Assembly: GCA_030144725.1 (NCBI GenBank) | Contig: JASKMD010000014.1 | Location: 9,362,246-9,426,245 of the forward strand | Source: Haematococcus lacustris | Lineage: Eukaryota > Chlorophyta > Chlorophyceae > Chlamydomonadales > Haematococcaceae | Direction: 5' to 3' | Length of the DNA: 64,000 bases | Shown: piece by piece, positions 43,109 through 56,100 of the stretch | Position numbering within the stretch: the first letter of the stretch is position 1 | Layout of the letters: every line of letters starts with the position of its first letter | The notes under the pieces: model-generated | Told to the model about the DNA's origin: nothing | What the model saw: only the letters and a program-made list of their open reading frames with translations | Databases searched by the model: none | Program-made: the position numbers and the translations under genes

Positions 43109-46100
43109 CATCGTGGTGCTCGATCGGGTAAGAGACGGGAAGGTGGTAGGGGAGGCCCTGGGCCTGTTCCGCGCCGCTGGGGGCCCTGCGCTGAATTTGA
43201 GCACGAGCTCAGCCCTGCCGTGCGCCCAGCCAGAGCCCGGGCTGGGTAGCCAGGGGGGCTCGGGCCCCGAGGGGGCAGGGAGGGGAGGTCGGGGGGGGGA
43301 AGGGGGGGAAGGGGGCGGTCAGGGGAAGGCGGGCGAACAGGGGCTAGGGGGTGGGCTGGGGGAAGGTGGCGGGCAAGGGCAGCAGCAGGGCGGGCGGGAG
43401 CAGGGTGGGGAGAAGGAGCCGGAGGTGGTCATCCCAGCTGTCCGAGCGGGGGTGCCAGTGCGCCACCTGGGGGTCCCTCTTGGGGCGGCCTCCTACGCTG
43501 CCACCAGCGAGGCCGCCTTCGGGGGGGCGGCCGCGGCCATGATGGCAGCCTCCCTCCCTTGGCGGCCCCAAGGCCTCAACCTCTTGGGGCGGGTGCAGGT
43601 GGCCCAGCAGTGCCTGGCCTCCAAGTCCATCTACCAAATGGCCTTTGTGCAAGCCTCCGCTCCTCTGGCGCAGGCCATGGCCTTGGCTGTCTATCGCTTT
43701 GTGGCAGCCTCAGACCTGCCCCAGGAGCGCAGCCCCAACAGCAGCCGCCTCTACCCTAGCAAGGCCATCTGCGTGATGCCCCGGGGGGAGGGAGGGGTGG
43801 GGCTTCCCGACCTGGGGGTCACCAGCACGGCCATGCTGGCGAAGATGCTGGCCCAGCTCTGGTCGCCCCGGGTTCGTCCCTGGCAGCCTCTGACCCACAG
43901 CCTGCTGGCAGACCCCTCCCACGGCCTCAGCACGTGGGTCATCACCGACCCCACCGCCCCCCCCTCGCGAGGCATCAGCCCGCGGCTGCAAGCTCACGTG
44001 GCGGCCCTGGCTGAGCTCAAGCTGTTCCGTGCGGTGCCCCCCGCTAGCCAGTCCTTCTTCTCGGTGCTGGCGGAGCCGCTGTGGTACAACGCGCAAGTCC
44101 GCATGAACCCAGCAGCTAGGGAGGCAGCAGCTGAGCAGGGTTGGACCCACGTCCGCCACGTGAGGGAGGCCCTGCATAGCCCCCAGCTGGAGGGGGAGGC
44201 CCGATGGGCTGCCGACCTGGTCAGGGCTTGCCTTCCCGAGCCCTGGCAGGGCATGGTGGACCGCCTGCAGCCTCCTCAGCCGGAGTGGGAGTGCCTGAGG
44301 GTTGGGCCAGGGGTGGGGTTTGTGATGCGGCGCACCCCCCTGCTCCAGCCCTCCCACTGGGTGGGCCCCAACGGCCGCCTCTACCCCCTAGACCCCACAG
44401 GGCAGGGGCCCCTAGGGGCTTTCTGGGCGGAGGGAGGGGCGGCCTGGGAGCCAGCTGCGGTGGCCCGACTCAACAAGCCCAGCTACAGGCTGACTCCGGA
44501 GGAGCGAGCCGCCCACCTCCGCCCTCTTCCCGCCGAGCATCACGTGGCGCAGGAGCAGGTTCAAGGGCAGGAGCAAGGAGGAGCCAGGGCGGTTGGCAGG
44601 GGCGGGGGGCGGGCAAGGGGGCGGGGCGGGGGCAGGGGGCGAGGGCGTGGAGGAGGTGGAGGGCGTAGGGGAGCAGGGGGCGGGGCGGGAGGGCAGGCTG
44701 CCGACCCAGCTGACGAGGGGCCTGGCACCTGGCCTAAGGAGGAGTGGCTCTTGGGCCCCTGGGCTCACCTGCAGCTGGACCCTCAGGTGTGGGGCATGGG
44801 CACCACCACCCTGCTGGACTTCTCTGTCAAGCATGCCAGGGTGCGCCTCCACCAGCTCCAGCGCGTCAGTGCCGACCCCCTCTACCCACCAGGTGGGGGC
44901 CTGTGGCCAGCGCTGTGGGGTGTGCGCCCCCCCCGGGCAGCGGGCGGACCGGAGGTGGCAGCGGTGGCTGATGGGGCCCTGAGGGAGCTGGAGCTCAAGT
45001 GGGAGGCCAGCGTGCAGCAGGTGGCAGGCCAGGGGGCAGCGGGGGAGCGGGAGCAGCAGGGCAGGGATGTGGAGGAGCGGCTCCCCGAGGAGGTGCAGGG
45101 CAGCCAACCGCCTCGCTGGCTTGACACCTCCGCCAGGGCGCACCAGCGACCCTCGCCGCAGATGAGGGCGGCCCAGCAGGCTGAGCGGCAGCTGGAGGCC
45201 CAGCAGCGGCGTGGCGGCAGGCAGCCAGTTGCTCAGCCCGCCCCCCGGGCCGACACCGTGGACCAGCTGGCTGTGGGTGTTCAGGCGGGCCAGCCGTGTG
45301 CGAAGGTGTGGAAGGAGCTGCTAGACCCCACCCTCCGTCGGGAGCATGTCATCGTGGCCTGGCGGGTGCTTCACGCCAGCCTCATGGTGGGGGCCTTGTG
45401 GGGCCACATCCTCAAGGGTACGGCTGCCCCGGGCTCTTCCGCCTGCCGCTTCTGCCAGCCGGGGCACTTGGAGACCCTCACCCACGCCTTCCTGACCTGC
45501 CCCGCCGTGGTCCCAGCCTGGGAGTGGGTGCTGGACGTGTACGGCCGCCTCACAGGCACCCGCCCCCCCTCAGGCGACGCCATGCTGCTCCTCAGTGGGC
45601 GCCCCACCCGCGGCGAGGCCCCCCCCTTTCAGCCCCCTGACAGCCTGCTGTGGCTGCGGCTGCGCGTTGCCTACCTGGGCGCAGTGTGGCGCCTCCGCAG
45701 CTCAGGAGCCGCTACAGCCCTGCAGCCACAACAGGTGGCGAGGCGGGTCGTGGAGGAGGTCATCTCCACCCTCACCACGGCCGTCAAGCGGGACTGGCAT
45801 CGGGTGGGGAGGGACATCCGCGTGGGCCTCTGCGGCGCTGTGCCCTCCACCTGGTTCAGGGGAAAGGACCCGGAGCTGGACGCTGCCCACTTCGACCAGC
45901 TGTGGCCCGAGGCGTCGGGGGGCTGGTTTGCCAAGCAGCCCAGGAGGGAGCGGAGGGGAGGGCAGGAGGGGGCAGAGGGGAGGGTTGGGGCAGGAGGAGT
46001 GGAGGAGGAGAGGGCAGCAGGGAGGCCTAGGCATGGGGAGGGCAGGGCGCAGGGGGGGGGAGAGCTAGTGGTTCGCCTCTCCTTGCAGTGGCCCGTCCCC

Positions 46101-46564
46101 TTCCCCGTCGAGCCAGCCTGAGCTTCAGGGTTGCTGGTGGGGGCTTAGGGCGTTCGGTGGGTGGGGTGGGCTAGGCTTCGGGGGGCTGTCTGGGTGTAAG
46201 GGTCTTGGTATGAGCGTTGGGGGTAGGGTTCTCGGTTTCAGGTCGAGGGGCGGAACTTAGGCTCGTGTGGGTAGTTTTGTGGGGAGGGTATGGGGAGGGT
46301 CTGGGGAGGTGAGCTAGGGTGGAGGGCGTTGGTGTGGGGGAGTGTCTTGACGTTGTCCTAGGGAGGGGGTTGCTTGGGTTGTGTGGACCTTTGCATGTGG
46401 GGTGTGGACCTTTGCTTGGGGTGTGTGGACCGCTGTGTTTGGGTGGGGTGCTTGGGGCTCGTGTATGGGGGAACCTTGTTTTGTAGTAGTCTTCTCTTTT
46501 CATCTTTTCTTTAGTGTCACTCTCTCTCTTGTAATGCTCCTCCATCAAAAAAAAAAAAAAAAAA
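43109..46564 (+). mobile_element. LINE A tandem unit 1 (3456 bp): intact ORF2 C-terminal half
   Basis: Starts immediately after the YADDLT codons (IVVLDRVRDGKVV) and is open without interruption to a stop at 46119-46121: RT thumb, Gly/Arg-rich linker, zinc motif. 3'UTR 46122-46546 and an 18-bp poly(A) follow. It is the best template for the C-terminal ORF2 frame in this window, having CCACCAGG where the full-length copy has an extra C. Cannot act alone because endonuclease and YADD are missing. Confidence 0.88.
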
Positions 46565-49500
46565 CCATCGTGGTGCTCGATCGGGTCAGAGACGGGAAGG
46601 TGGTAGTGGAGGCCCTGGGCCTGTTCCGCGCCGCTGGGGGCCCTGCGCTGAGCGTGAGCACGAGCTCAGCCCTGCCGTGCGCCCAGCCAGAGCCTGGGGC
46701 TGGGTAGCCAGGAGGGCTCGGGCCCCGATGTGGCGGGGAGGGGAGGTCAGGGGGGTGACGGGGGGGAAGGGGGCGGGCAGGGGCAGAGCGGGCGAGCAGG
46801 GGCTAGGGGGTGGGCCGGGGGAAGTTGGCGGGCACGGGCAGCAGCAGGGCGGGCGGGAGCAGGGTGGGGAGCAGGAGCCGGAGGTGGTCATCCCAGCTGT
46901 CCGAGCGGGGGTGCCAGTGCGTCACCTGGGGGTCCCTCTTGGGGCGGCCTCCTACGCTGCCACCAGCGAGGCCGCTTTCGGTGGGGCGGCGGCGGCCGTG
47001 ATGGCAGCCTCCCTCCCTTGGCGGCCCCAAGGCCTCAACCTCCTGGGGCGGGTGCAGGTGGCCCAGCAGTGCCTGGCCTCCAAGTCCATCTACCAAATGG
47101 CTTTTGTGCAACCCTCCGCTCCTCTGGCGCAGGCCATGGCCTTGGCTGTCTACCGCTTTGTGGCAGCCTCAGACCTGCCCCAGGAGCGCAGCCCCAACAG
47201 CAGCCGCCTCTACCCTAGCAAGGCCATCTGCGTGATGCCCCGGGGGGAGGGAGGGGTGGGGCTTCCCGACCTGGGGGTCACCAGCACGGCCATGCTGGCG
47301 AAGATGCTGGCCCAGCTCTGGTCGCCCCGGGTTCGTCCCTGGCTGCCTCTGACCCACAGCCTGCTGGCAGACCCCTCCCACGGCCTCAGCACGTGGGTCA
47401 TCACCGACCCCACCGCCCCCCCCTCGCGAGGCATCAGCCCGCGGCTGCAAGCTCACGTGGCGGCCCTGGCTGAGCTCAAGCTGTTCCGTGCGGTGCCCCC
47501 CGCTAGCCAGTCCTTCTTCTCGGTGCTGGCAGAGCCGCTGTGGTACAACGCGCAAGTCCGCATGAACCCAGCAGCTAGGGAGGCAGCAGCTGAGCAGGGT
47601 TGGACCCACGTCCGCCACGTGAGGGAGGCCCTGCATAGCCCCCAGCTGGAGGGGGAGGCCCGTTGGGCTGCCGACCTGGTCAGGGCTTGCCTTCCCGAGC
47701 CCTGGCAGGGCATGGTGGACCGCCTGCAGCCTCCTCAGCCGGAGTGGGAGTGCCTGAGGGTTGGGCCAGGGGTGGGGTTTGTGATGCGGCGCACCCCCCT
47801 GCTCCAGCCCTCCCACTGGGTGGGCCCCAACGGCCGCCTCTACCCCCTAGACCCCACAGGGCAGGGGCCCCTCGGGGCTTTCTGGGCGGAGGGAGGGGGC
47901 GGCCTGGGCGCCAGCTGCGGTGGCCCGGCTCAACAAGCCCAGCTACAGGCTGACTCCGGAGGAGCGAGCCGCCCACCTCCGCCCTCTTCCCGCCCAGCGT
48001 CACGTGGCGCAGGAGCAGGCTCAGGGGCAGGAGCAAGGAGGAGCCAGGGCGGTTGGCAGGGGCGGGGGGCGGGCAAGGGGGCGGGGCGGGGGCAGGGGGC
48101 GAGGGCGTGGAGGAGGTGGAGGGCGTAGGGGAGCAGGGGGCGGGGCGGGAGGGCAGGCTGCCGACCCTGCTGACGAGGGGCCTGGCACCTGGCCTAAGGA
48201 GGAGTGGCTCTTGGGCCCCTCGGCTCACCTGCAGCTGGACCCTCAGGTGTGGGGCATGGGCACCACCACCCTGCTGGACTTCTCTGTCAAGCATGCCAGG
48301 GTGCGCCTCCACCAGCTCCAGCGCGTCAGTGCCGACCCCCTCTCCCCACCCAGGTGGGGGCCTGTGGCCTGCGCTGTGGGGTGTGCGCCCCCCCCGGGCA
48401 GCGGGCGGACCGGAGGTGGCAGCGGTGGCTGATGGGGCCCTGAGGGAGCTGGAGCTCAAGTGGGAGGCCAGCGTGCAGCAGGTGGCAGGCCAGGGGGCAG
48501 CGGGGGAGCGGGAGCAGCAGGGCAGGGATGTGGAGGAGCGGCTCCCCGAGGAGGTGCAGGGCAGCCAACCGCCTCGCTGGCTTGACACCTCCGCCAGGGC
48601 GCACCAGCGACCCTCGCCGCAGATGAGGGCGGCCCAGCAGGCTGAGCGGCAGCTGGAGGCCCAGCAGCGGCGTGGCGGCAGGCAGCCAGTTGCTCAGCCC
48701 GCCCCCCGGGCCGACACCGTGGACCAGCTGGCTGTGGGTGTTCAGGCGGGCCAGCCGTGTGCGAAGGTGTGGAAGGAGCTGCTAGACCCCACCCTCCGTC
48801 GGGAGCATGTCATCGTGGCCTGGCGGGTGCTTCACGCCAGCCTCATGGTGGGGGCCTTGTGGGGCCACATCCTCAAGGGTACGGCTGCCCCGGGCTCTTC
48901 CGCCTGCCGCTTCTGCCAGCCGGGGCACTTGGAGACCCTCACCCACGCCTTCCTGACCTGCCCCGCCGTGGTCCCAGCCTGGGAGTGGGTGCTGGACGTG
49001 TACGGCCGCCTCACAGGCACCCGCCCCCCCTCAGGCGACGCCATGCTGCTCCTCAGTGGGCGCCCCACCCGCGGCGAGGCCCCCCCCTTTCAGCCCCCTG
49101 ACAGCCTGCTGTGGCTGCGGCTGCGCGTTGCCTACCTGGGCGCAGTGTGGCGCCTCCGCAGCTCAGGAGCCGCTACAGCCCTGCAGCCACAACAGGTGGC
49201 GAGGCGGGTCGTGGAGGAGGTCATCTCCACCCTCACCACGGCCGTCAAGCGGGACTGGCATCGGGTGGGGAGGGACATCCGCGTGGGCCTCTGCGGCGCT
49301 GTGCCCTCCACCTGGTTCAGGGGAAAGGACCCGGAGCTGGACGCTGCCCACTTCGACCAGCTGTGGCCCGAGGCGTCGGGGGGCTGGTTTGCCAAGCAGC
49401 CCAGGAGGGAGCGGAGGGGAGGGCAGGAGGGGGCAGAGGGGAGGGTTGGGGCAGGAGGAGTGGAGGAGGAGAGGGCAGCAGGGAGGCCTAGGCATGGGGA

Positions 49501-50021
49501 GGGCAGGGCGCAGGGGGGGGGAGAGCTAGTGGTTCGCCTCTCCTTGCAGTGGCCCGTCCCCTTCCCCGTCGAGCCAGCCTGAGCTTCAGGGTTGCTGGTG
49601 GGGGCTTAGGGCGTTCGGTGGGTGGGGTGGGCTAGGCTTCGGGGGGCTGTCTGGGTGTAAGGGTCTTGGTATGAGCGTTGGGGGTAGGGTTCTCGGTTTC
49701 AGGTCGAGGGGCGGAACTTAGGCTCGTGTGGGTAGTTTTGTGGGGAGGGTATGGGGAGGGTCTGGGGAGGTGAGCTAGGGTGGAGGGCGTTGGTGTGGGG
49801 GAGTGTCTTGACGTTGTCCTAGGGAGGGGGTTGCTTGGGTTGTGTGGACCTTTGCATGTGGGGTGTGGACCTTTGCTTGGGGTGTGTGGACCGCTGTGTT
49901 TGGGTGGGGTGCTTGGGGCTCGTGTATGGGGGAACCTTGTTTTGTAGTAGTCTTCTCTTTTCATCTTTTCTTTAGTGTCACTCTCTCTCTTGTAATGCTC
50001 CTCCATCAAAAAAAAAAAAAA
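46565..50021 (+). mobile_element. LINE A tandem unit 2 (3457 bp), frameshifted
   Basis: Begins at the same ORF2 base as unit 1 and ends with the same 3'UTR and a 14-bp poly(A). Coding is broken by small indels near 46700, 47898 (an extra G in a G-run) and 48345 (an extra C as in the full-length copy). Poly(A)-to-ORF2 junctions of both units are identical, so they form a tandem array. Confidence 0.85.
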
Positions 50022-51472
50022 GACCAGGGGGCAGCGGGGGAGCGGGAACAGCAGGGCAGGGATGTGGAGGTGCGGCTCACCGAGGAGGTGCAGGGCAGCC
50101 AACCGCCTCGCTGGCTTGACACCTCCGCCAGGGCGCACCAGCGACCCTCGCCGCAGATGAGGGCGGCCCAGCAGGCTGAGCGGCAGCTGGAGGCCCACCA
50201 GCGGCGTGGGGGCAGGCGGCCACTTGCTCAGCCCGCCCTCCGGGCCGACACCGTGGACCAGCTGGCTGTGGGTGTTCAGGCGGGCCAGCCGTGTGCGAAG
50301 GTGTGGAAGGAGCTGCTAGACCCCACCCTCCGTCGGGAGCATGTCATCGTGGCCTGGCGGGTGCTTCATGCCAGCCTCATGGTGGGGGCCTTGTGGGGCC
50401 ACATCCTCAAGGGTACGGCTGCCCCGGGCTCTTCCGCCTGCCGCTTCTGCCAGCCGGGGCACCTGGATACTCTAACCCACGCCTTCCTGGCCTGCCCCGC
50501 CGTGGTCCCAGCCTGGGAGTGGGTGTTGGACGTGTACGGCCGCCTCACAGGCACCCGGCCCCCCTCGGGCGACGCCATGCTGCTCCTCAGTGGGCGCCCC
50601 ACCCGCAGCGAGGCCCCCCCCTTCCAGCCCCCTGACAGCCTGTTGTGGCTGCGGCTGCGCGTGGCCTATCTATCTACCCTCACCACGGCCGTCAAGCGTG
50701 CCTGGCATCGGGTGGGGAGGGACATCCGGGTGGGCCTCTGCGGCGCTGTGCCCTCCACCTGGTTCAAGGGCAAGGACCCGGAGCTGGACGCTGCCCATTT
50801 CGACCAGCTATGGCCCGAGGCGTCGGGGGGCTGGTTTGCCAAGCAGCCTAGGAGGGAGCGGAAGGGAGGGCAGGAGGGGGCAGAGGGGAGGGTTGGGAGG
50901 AGTGGAGGAGGAGAGGGCAGCAAGGAGGCCTAGGAAGGGGGGGGGGCAGGGCGCAGGGGGGGGGAGAGCTGTTTGTTCGCCTCTCCTTGCAGTGGCCCGT
51001 CCCCTACCCCGTCGAGCCAGCCTGAGCTGCAGGGTTGCTGCTTGGGGCTTCGTGCGTTCTGTGGGTGGGGTGGGCTAGGCCTCGGGGGTTTGTCTGGGTG
51101 TCAGGGGAGCGGGGGCTTAGTTGGTCTTGGTCTGGGTGTTGGGGGGTAGGGTTTAAGGCCTCAGGTCGAGGGGCTGGGCTTAGGCTCGTGTGAATAGTTT
51201 TGTGGGGAGGGTCTGGGGAGGTGTGTAGAGCTAGGGTGGAGGGCGTTGGTGTGGGGGAGTGTCTTGACGTTGTCCTTGGGAGGGGGTTGCTTGAGTTGTG
51301 TGGACCTTTGCTTGGGTTGTGTGGACCTTTGCTTGGGGTGTGTGGACCGTTGTGTTTGGGTGGGATGCTTGGGGGATCGTGTAAGGGGGAGCCTTGTTTA
51401 ATGTTGTCTTCTTTTTCCTTCTTTTCTTCAGTCACTCTCACTCTCTTGTAATGCTCTTCCTTAGAGAAAAAA
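50022..51472 (+). mobile_element. LINE B: ORF2 C-terminus and 3'UTR
   Basis: Open from DQGAAGEREQQG to the stop near 50933, including the zinc motif (CRFCQPGHLDTLTHAF), with the B-specific short form before STLTTAVKR. The 3'UTR ends with TGTAA (51447-51451) and the tail GAGAAAAAA. Repeated at 57787-59238. Confidence 0.85.
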
Positions 51473-53192
51473 CCTCCCCACCTGGGCCTGCTGGAGTACC
51501 TGCAGCAGCGGGGCAGCCCAGCCTGGTTGTTGTTGCTGGACCTGGCGGGGGCCTATGGCAACGTGTCCTGGGGCTTGCTCCAGGACACAATGGAGGCGAT
51601 GGGGTTCTGCCGGGAGGGGCATGTGCGCTGGTCTCAGCTGCTGCACCGGGGTGCCACGAGCCAGGTGCTGCTCAACGGCCACCTCACCGACAGCTTCCCC
51701 CTTGGGTCGGCGCTGTTGCGGGGCAGCGGGGCCTCCCCGCTCTGCTGGTGCATCGTGTTCTAGCCGCTGGTCAGCTACCTCAGCTCGCTCCAGCTGGCAG
51801 GCCGCATCAGCACCCCCACCATCCCCTCCAGCCCTCTGGCCATGCACAGGGCCGCCCTTACCCCCGCGCTCCCCTCCAAGGAGTATGCGGACGACCTCAC
51901 CATCGTGGTGCTCGGTCGGGTAAGAGACGGGAAGGTGGTAGGGGAGGCCCTGGGCCTGTTCCGCGCCGCTGGGGGCCCTGCGCTGAATTTGAGCACGAGC
52001 TCAGCCCTGCCGTGCGCCCAGCCAGAGCCCGGGCTGGGTAGCCAGGGGGGCTCGGGCCCCGAGGGGGCAGGGAGGGGAGGTCGGGGGGGGGAAGGGGGGA
52101 AAGGGGCGGTCAGGGGAAGGCGGGCGAACAGGGGCTAGGGGGTGGGCTGGGGGAAGGTGGCGGGCAAGGGCAGCAGCAGGGCGGGCGGGAGCAGGGTGGG
52201 GAGAAGGAGCCGGAGGTGGTCATCCCAGCTGTCCGAGCGGGGGTGCCAGTGCGCCACCTGGGGGTCCCTCTTGGGGCGGCCTCCTACGCTGCCACCAGCG
52301 AGGCCGCCTTCGGGGGGCGGCCGCGGCCATGATGGCAGCCTCCCTCCCTTGGCGACCCCAAGGCCTCAACCTCTTGGGGCGGGTACAGGTGGCCCAGCAG
52401 TGCCTGGCCTCCAAGTCCATCTACCAAATGGCCTTTGTGCAAGCCTCCACTCCTCTGGCGCAGGCCATGGCCTTGGCTGTCTATCGCTTTGTGGCAGCCT
52501 CAGACCTGCCCCAGGAGCGCAGCCCCAACAACAACCGCCTCTACTCTAGCAAGGCCATCTGCGTGATGCCCCGGGGGGAGGGAGGGGTGGGGCTTCCCGA
52601 CCTGGGGGTCACCAGCATGGCCATGGTGGCGAAGATGCTGGCCCAGCTCTGGTCGCCCAGGGTTCGACCCTGGCAGCCTCTGACCCACAGCCTGCTGGCA
52701 GACCCCTCCCACGGCCTCAGCATGTGGGTCATCACCGACCCCACCGCCCCCCCCTCGCGAGGCATCAGCCCGCGGATGCAAGCTCACGTGGCGGCCCTGG
52801 CTGAGCTCAAGCTGTTCCGTGCGGTGCCCCCCGCTAGCCAGTCCTTCTTCTCGGTGCTGGCGGAGCCGCTGTGGTACAACGCGCAAGTCCGCATGAACTC
52901 AGTAGCTAGTGAGGCAGCAGCTCAGCAGGGTTGGACCCACGTCCGCCACGTGAGGGAAACCCTCCACAGCCCCCAGCTGGAGGGGGAGGCCCGTTGGGCT
53001 GCGGACCTGGTCAGGGCTTGCCTCCCCGAGCCCTGGCAGGGCAAGGTGGACCGCTTGCAGCCTCCACAGCCGGAGTGGGAGTGCCTGAGGGTTGGGCCAG
53101 GGGTGGGGTTTGTGATGCGGCGCACCCCCATGCTCCAGCTCTGCCACTGGGTGGGCCCCAACAACCGCCTCTACCCCCTAGACCCCCCAGGG
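51473..53192 (+). mobile_element. LINE B: RT palm to linker, with nonsense codon
   Basis: Encodes LLEYLQQRGSPAW, AYGNV, then a TAG at 51761-51763 in place of the CAG of other copies (CIVF*PLV), KEYADDLTIVV, and the linker up to LYPLD. One G is lost in a G-run near 52315. Right end cut by the 5' end of an A element. Repeated at 59239-60959 with the same TAG. Confidence 0.85.
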
Positions 53193-56100
53193 CACTTTTC
53201 GCCTCTCGCACTTTTCGCCTCTCGCACTTTTCGCAGCCTGCCGTTTCGCGTGGGTCGCGAGTTAGCGCCTCCCGTTAGCACAGCTAGCGTTTTCGCAGCA
53301 GGAGCAGCTGGAGGAGCGTTGTTTCGCAGTTTTTGTTGCTAAGGCAGCAAGTCGCGAGTTTCAGCCTGCGGAGCAGCTAAACAGCAAGGAGCAGGAGCTG
53401 CGTTAAGGTGGTGTGGTCGTCTTTGTCTGTCTGCTCTCAGCCGCAGCCAGCCGCAGCCAGCCGCCACCAGCCGCCACCAGCCGCCAGCGACCGCCAGCAG
53501 CGCTTTTGCTCTTTTCGGCTTTCCGCTTCATTACGTCTGTCAGGTTTTACGTCTGTCAGGTTTTCCGCTTCATTACGTCCGCAGGTGTAACCGCTCCAAC
53601 CGCCTCCAGCAGCCCTTCCAGCCGCAGGTCCTTTCCTGCTTTCGTTGTGTGCAGCTGCTGTCGCTTCTTGTGCGAACCACAGCCAGCAGTTCGCGGGAGC
53701 CTACAGCGATTTCGGTTTCCTGAGGCAACCGCCTCAACCGCTGCAGCTTCCGCCCAGCTGCCCTTCCCCCACCCTCTTCTCCTTCTCCCCCACTTCCACC
53801 TCCCCCCCGCGTACCTCGCTTTCTGCCGGCGCCTGTCGCGCCACTGCCAAGGAGACGACAACGGTCGGAGGCCCACCGCCGGGGTTTGCTCCACTGAATT
53901 CAGTGCGAGCCGGCGTACCTGAGCACCAAGCCTAGCCCCCGGGTCAATGGGGGAAGGCTGAGTTAAGTGCTCAACCAGTGCGCTTGACTCTTAATTTGTG
54001 CCCGTCTCAAGCTCGCGTGTTGCCTGCGCCTGTGGCCCTCCAGGTTGCTTCGGCTTATCGCGTCATGGAGGCCAGCTGCAGATCGCAGCAGCTTGTGCCT
54101 GTTTTTCGGCACTTTGCGTGGTCCCGGGCCCCTCTCTTGTCCCGGGACCCATGCCCTCCCCTTTTTGAGCCCCTGGTCGGCGGGCCCATGGCATGGCTCA
54201 TGCCAATCGGGCGCGTCGCCAGCAAGGAGCTGCTGCGGCTCCAACAGCTTAACCCCCTGCTGCCTGCCCCTTATGAAGATGCCTGGGCTCTCGCAGAGAC
54301 TTGCAGCACAGCCCTGCTGGCTCACAAACAGCGGCATGGCAGTGCTGTTGCCTCCCTCTCCACCCTCCACACTGCAGGCCACCCCCTCTACAGTTTGGTG
54401 GTCGTGCATGATGCAGCCAGCATGGAGGGAAGGGCCTTGGACTCCCAGTTCATCTCCCAGCCGTGGTTGGAGATGCCTCTCTTTGGCCGGAACGTGCGTG
54501 TGCCCGTGGAGCCCATGGACCATGGCCCCCCCCCAGGTGCAGTCAAGCTGGTCTTCCACCACCACTAACCCCCTGGCGTCTAGGGAGGGTCTGGTAGAGG
54601 GGGTGCTCAAGGCAGTGGGGTACAAGGTCAGCCCGGCCCCAACAGCGGGCTTGCCGGAGACCCTGGACCTGCACACAGCAATCGTGCTCAGCGAGCGGCT
54701 GGGTGCCCATTCCCGCACAAGCAGTTTCTGGGGGTCGCCTGGAGGTAACGGGGCCATAGTGGAGGCTGTCGTGGTGCCCCCTCTAGGGGACCCAAAGCTA
54801 GCCCTGCTGCCTGAGGTGTATGCCACTCCTACTGGCTGGGGCAAGCTGCAGATCCTGCAGCTGTGGGGGGACACACAGCCTCTGCTCGACCAAGGACCCC
54901 CCCCTGCTCAGGCCCCTGCCCAGCCACCAGGTGACCCCCCTGCTCCACCTCCCCCGCCTCCCCCTGCCAATCCTCCTCCCCAACCCCCTGCCCAGCCACC
55001 AGCCCAGCCTCCTGGTGGACCCCCCGTTCATCCTCCCCCGCCTCCCCCTGCTCAACCTCCCCCACCTCCCCCTGCTCAACCCCCCCCACCTACCCCTGCC
55101 CAGCCACCAGGTGACCCACCTGCTCTATCTCCCCCTCCACCCCCTGCCCAGCCCCATACCCAACCACCAGGTGATACCCTTGCTCAACCTCCCCCCCCTC
55201 CCCCTTTCCATCCTCCTCCTCAGCCCCCTGCCCAGCTCCCTTCCCAGCCACCTGATGACCCCCTTGCTCTACCTCCTCCACCCCCCCTTGCTCCACCTCC
55301 CCCACCTCACCCTGCTCAGCCCCCTACCCAGTCACCAGGTGACCCCCCAGCTCTACCTCCCCCTCCCTCACCCTCACCCTCCCTCCCTCCCTCCCTCACC
55401 CTCCCTCACCCTCCCTCACCCACCCTCACCCTCCCTCACCCTCCCTCAGCTGCTGCCGCCCCCCTCCAGCGCACCTCAGATGGGGGTGGCACAGCTGGGG
55501 ATGAGGGGGCCCGGGTGGCGCAGGGCGCCCAGGTGGCCCAGCAGCGGCAGCAGCACAGCCCTACCTCCCGGGGCCCTGACCCTGCCTCAGCTGCTGCCGC
55601 CCCCCTCCAGCGCACCTCAGTTGGGGCCCCTAGGGGCTTTCTGGGCGGAGGGAGGGGCGGCCTGGGAGCCAGCTGCGGTGGCCCGACTCAACAAGCCCAG
55701 CTACAGGCTGACTCCGGAGGAGCGAGCCGCCCACCTCCGCCCTCTTCCCGCCCAGCATCACGTGGCGCAGGAGCATGCTCAAGGGCAGGAGCAAGGAGGA
55801 GCCAGGGCGGTTGGCAGGGGCGGGGGGCGGGCAAGGGGGCGGGGCGGGGGCAGGGGGCGAGGGCGTGGAGGAGGTGGAGGGCGTGGAGGGCGTGGGGGCG
55901 GGCAGGGGGCGGGGCGGGAGGGCAGGCTGCCGACCCAGCTGACGAGGGCCCTGGCACCTGGCCAAAGGAGGAGTGGCTCTTGGGCCCCTGGGCTCACCTG
56001 CAGCTGGACCCTCAGGTGTGGGGCATGGGCACCACCACCCTCCTGGACTTCTCTGTCAAGCATGCCAGGGTGCGCCTCCACCAGCTCCAGCGCGTCAGTG

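Noticed and set aside
42924..43130. Protein joining the LINE 3'UTR, a poly-Lys stretch and ORF2
   Set aside because: The Lys codons are the poly(A) tail of one copy; the frame fuses two elements by chance.
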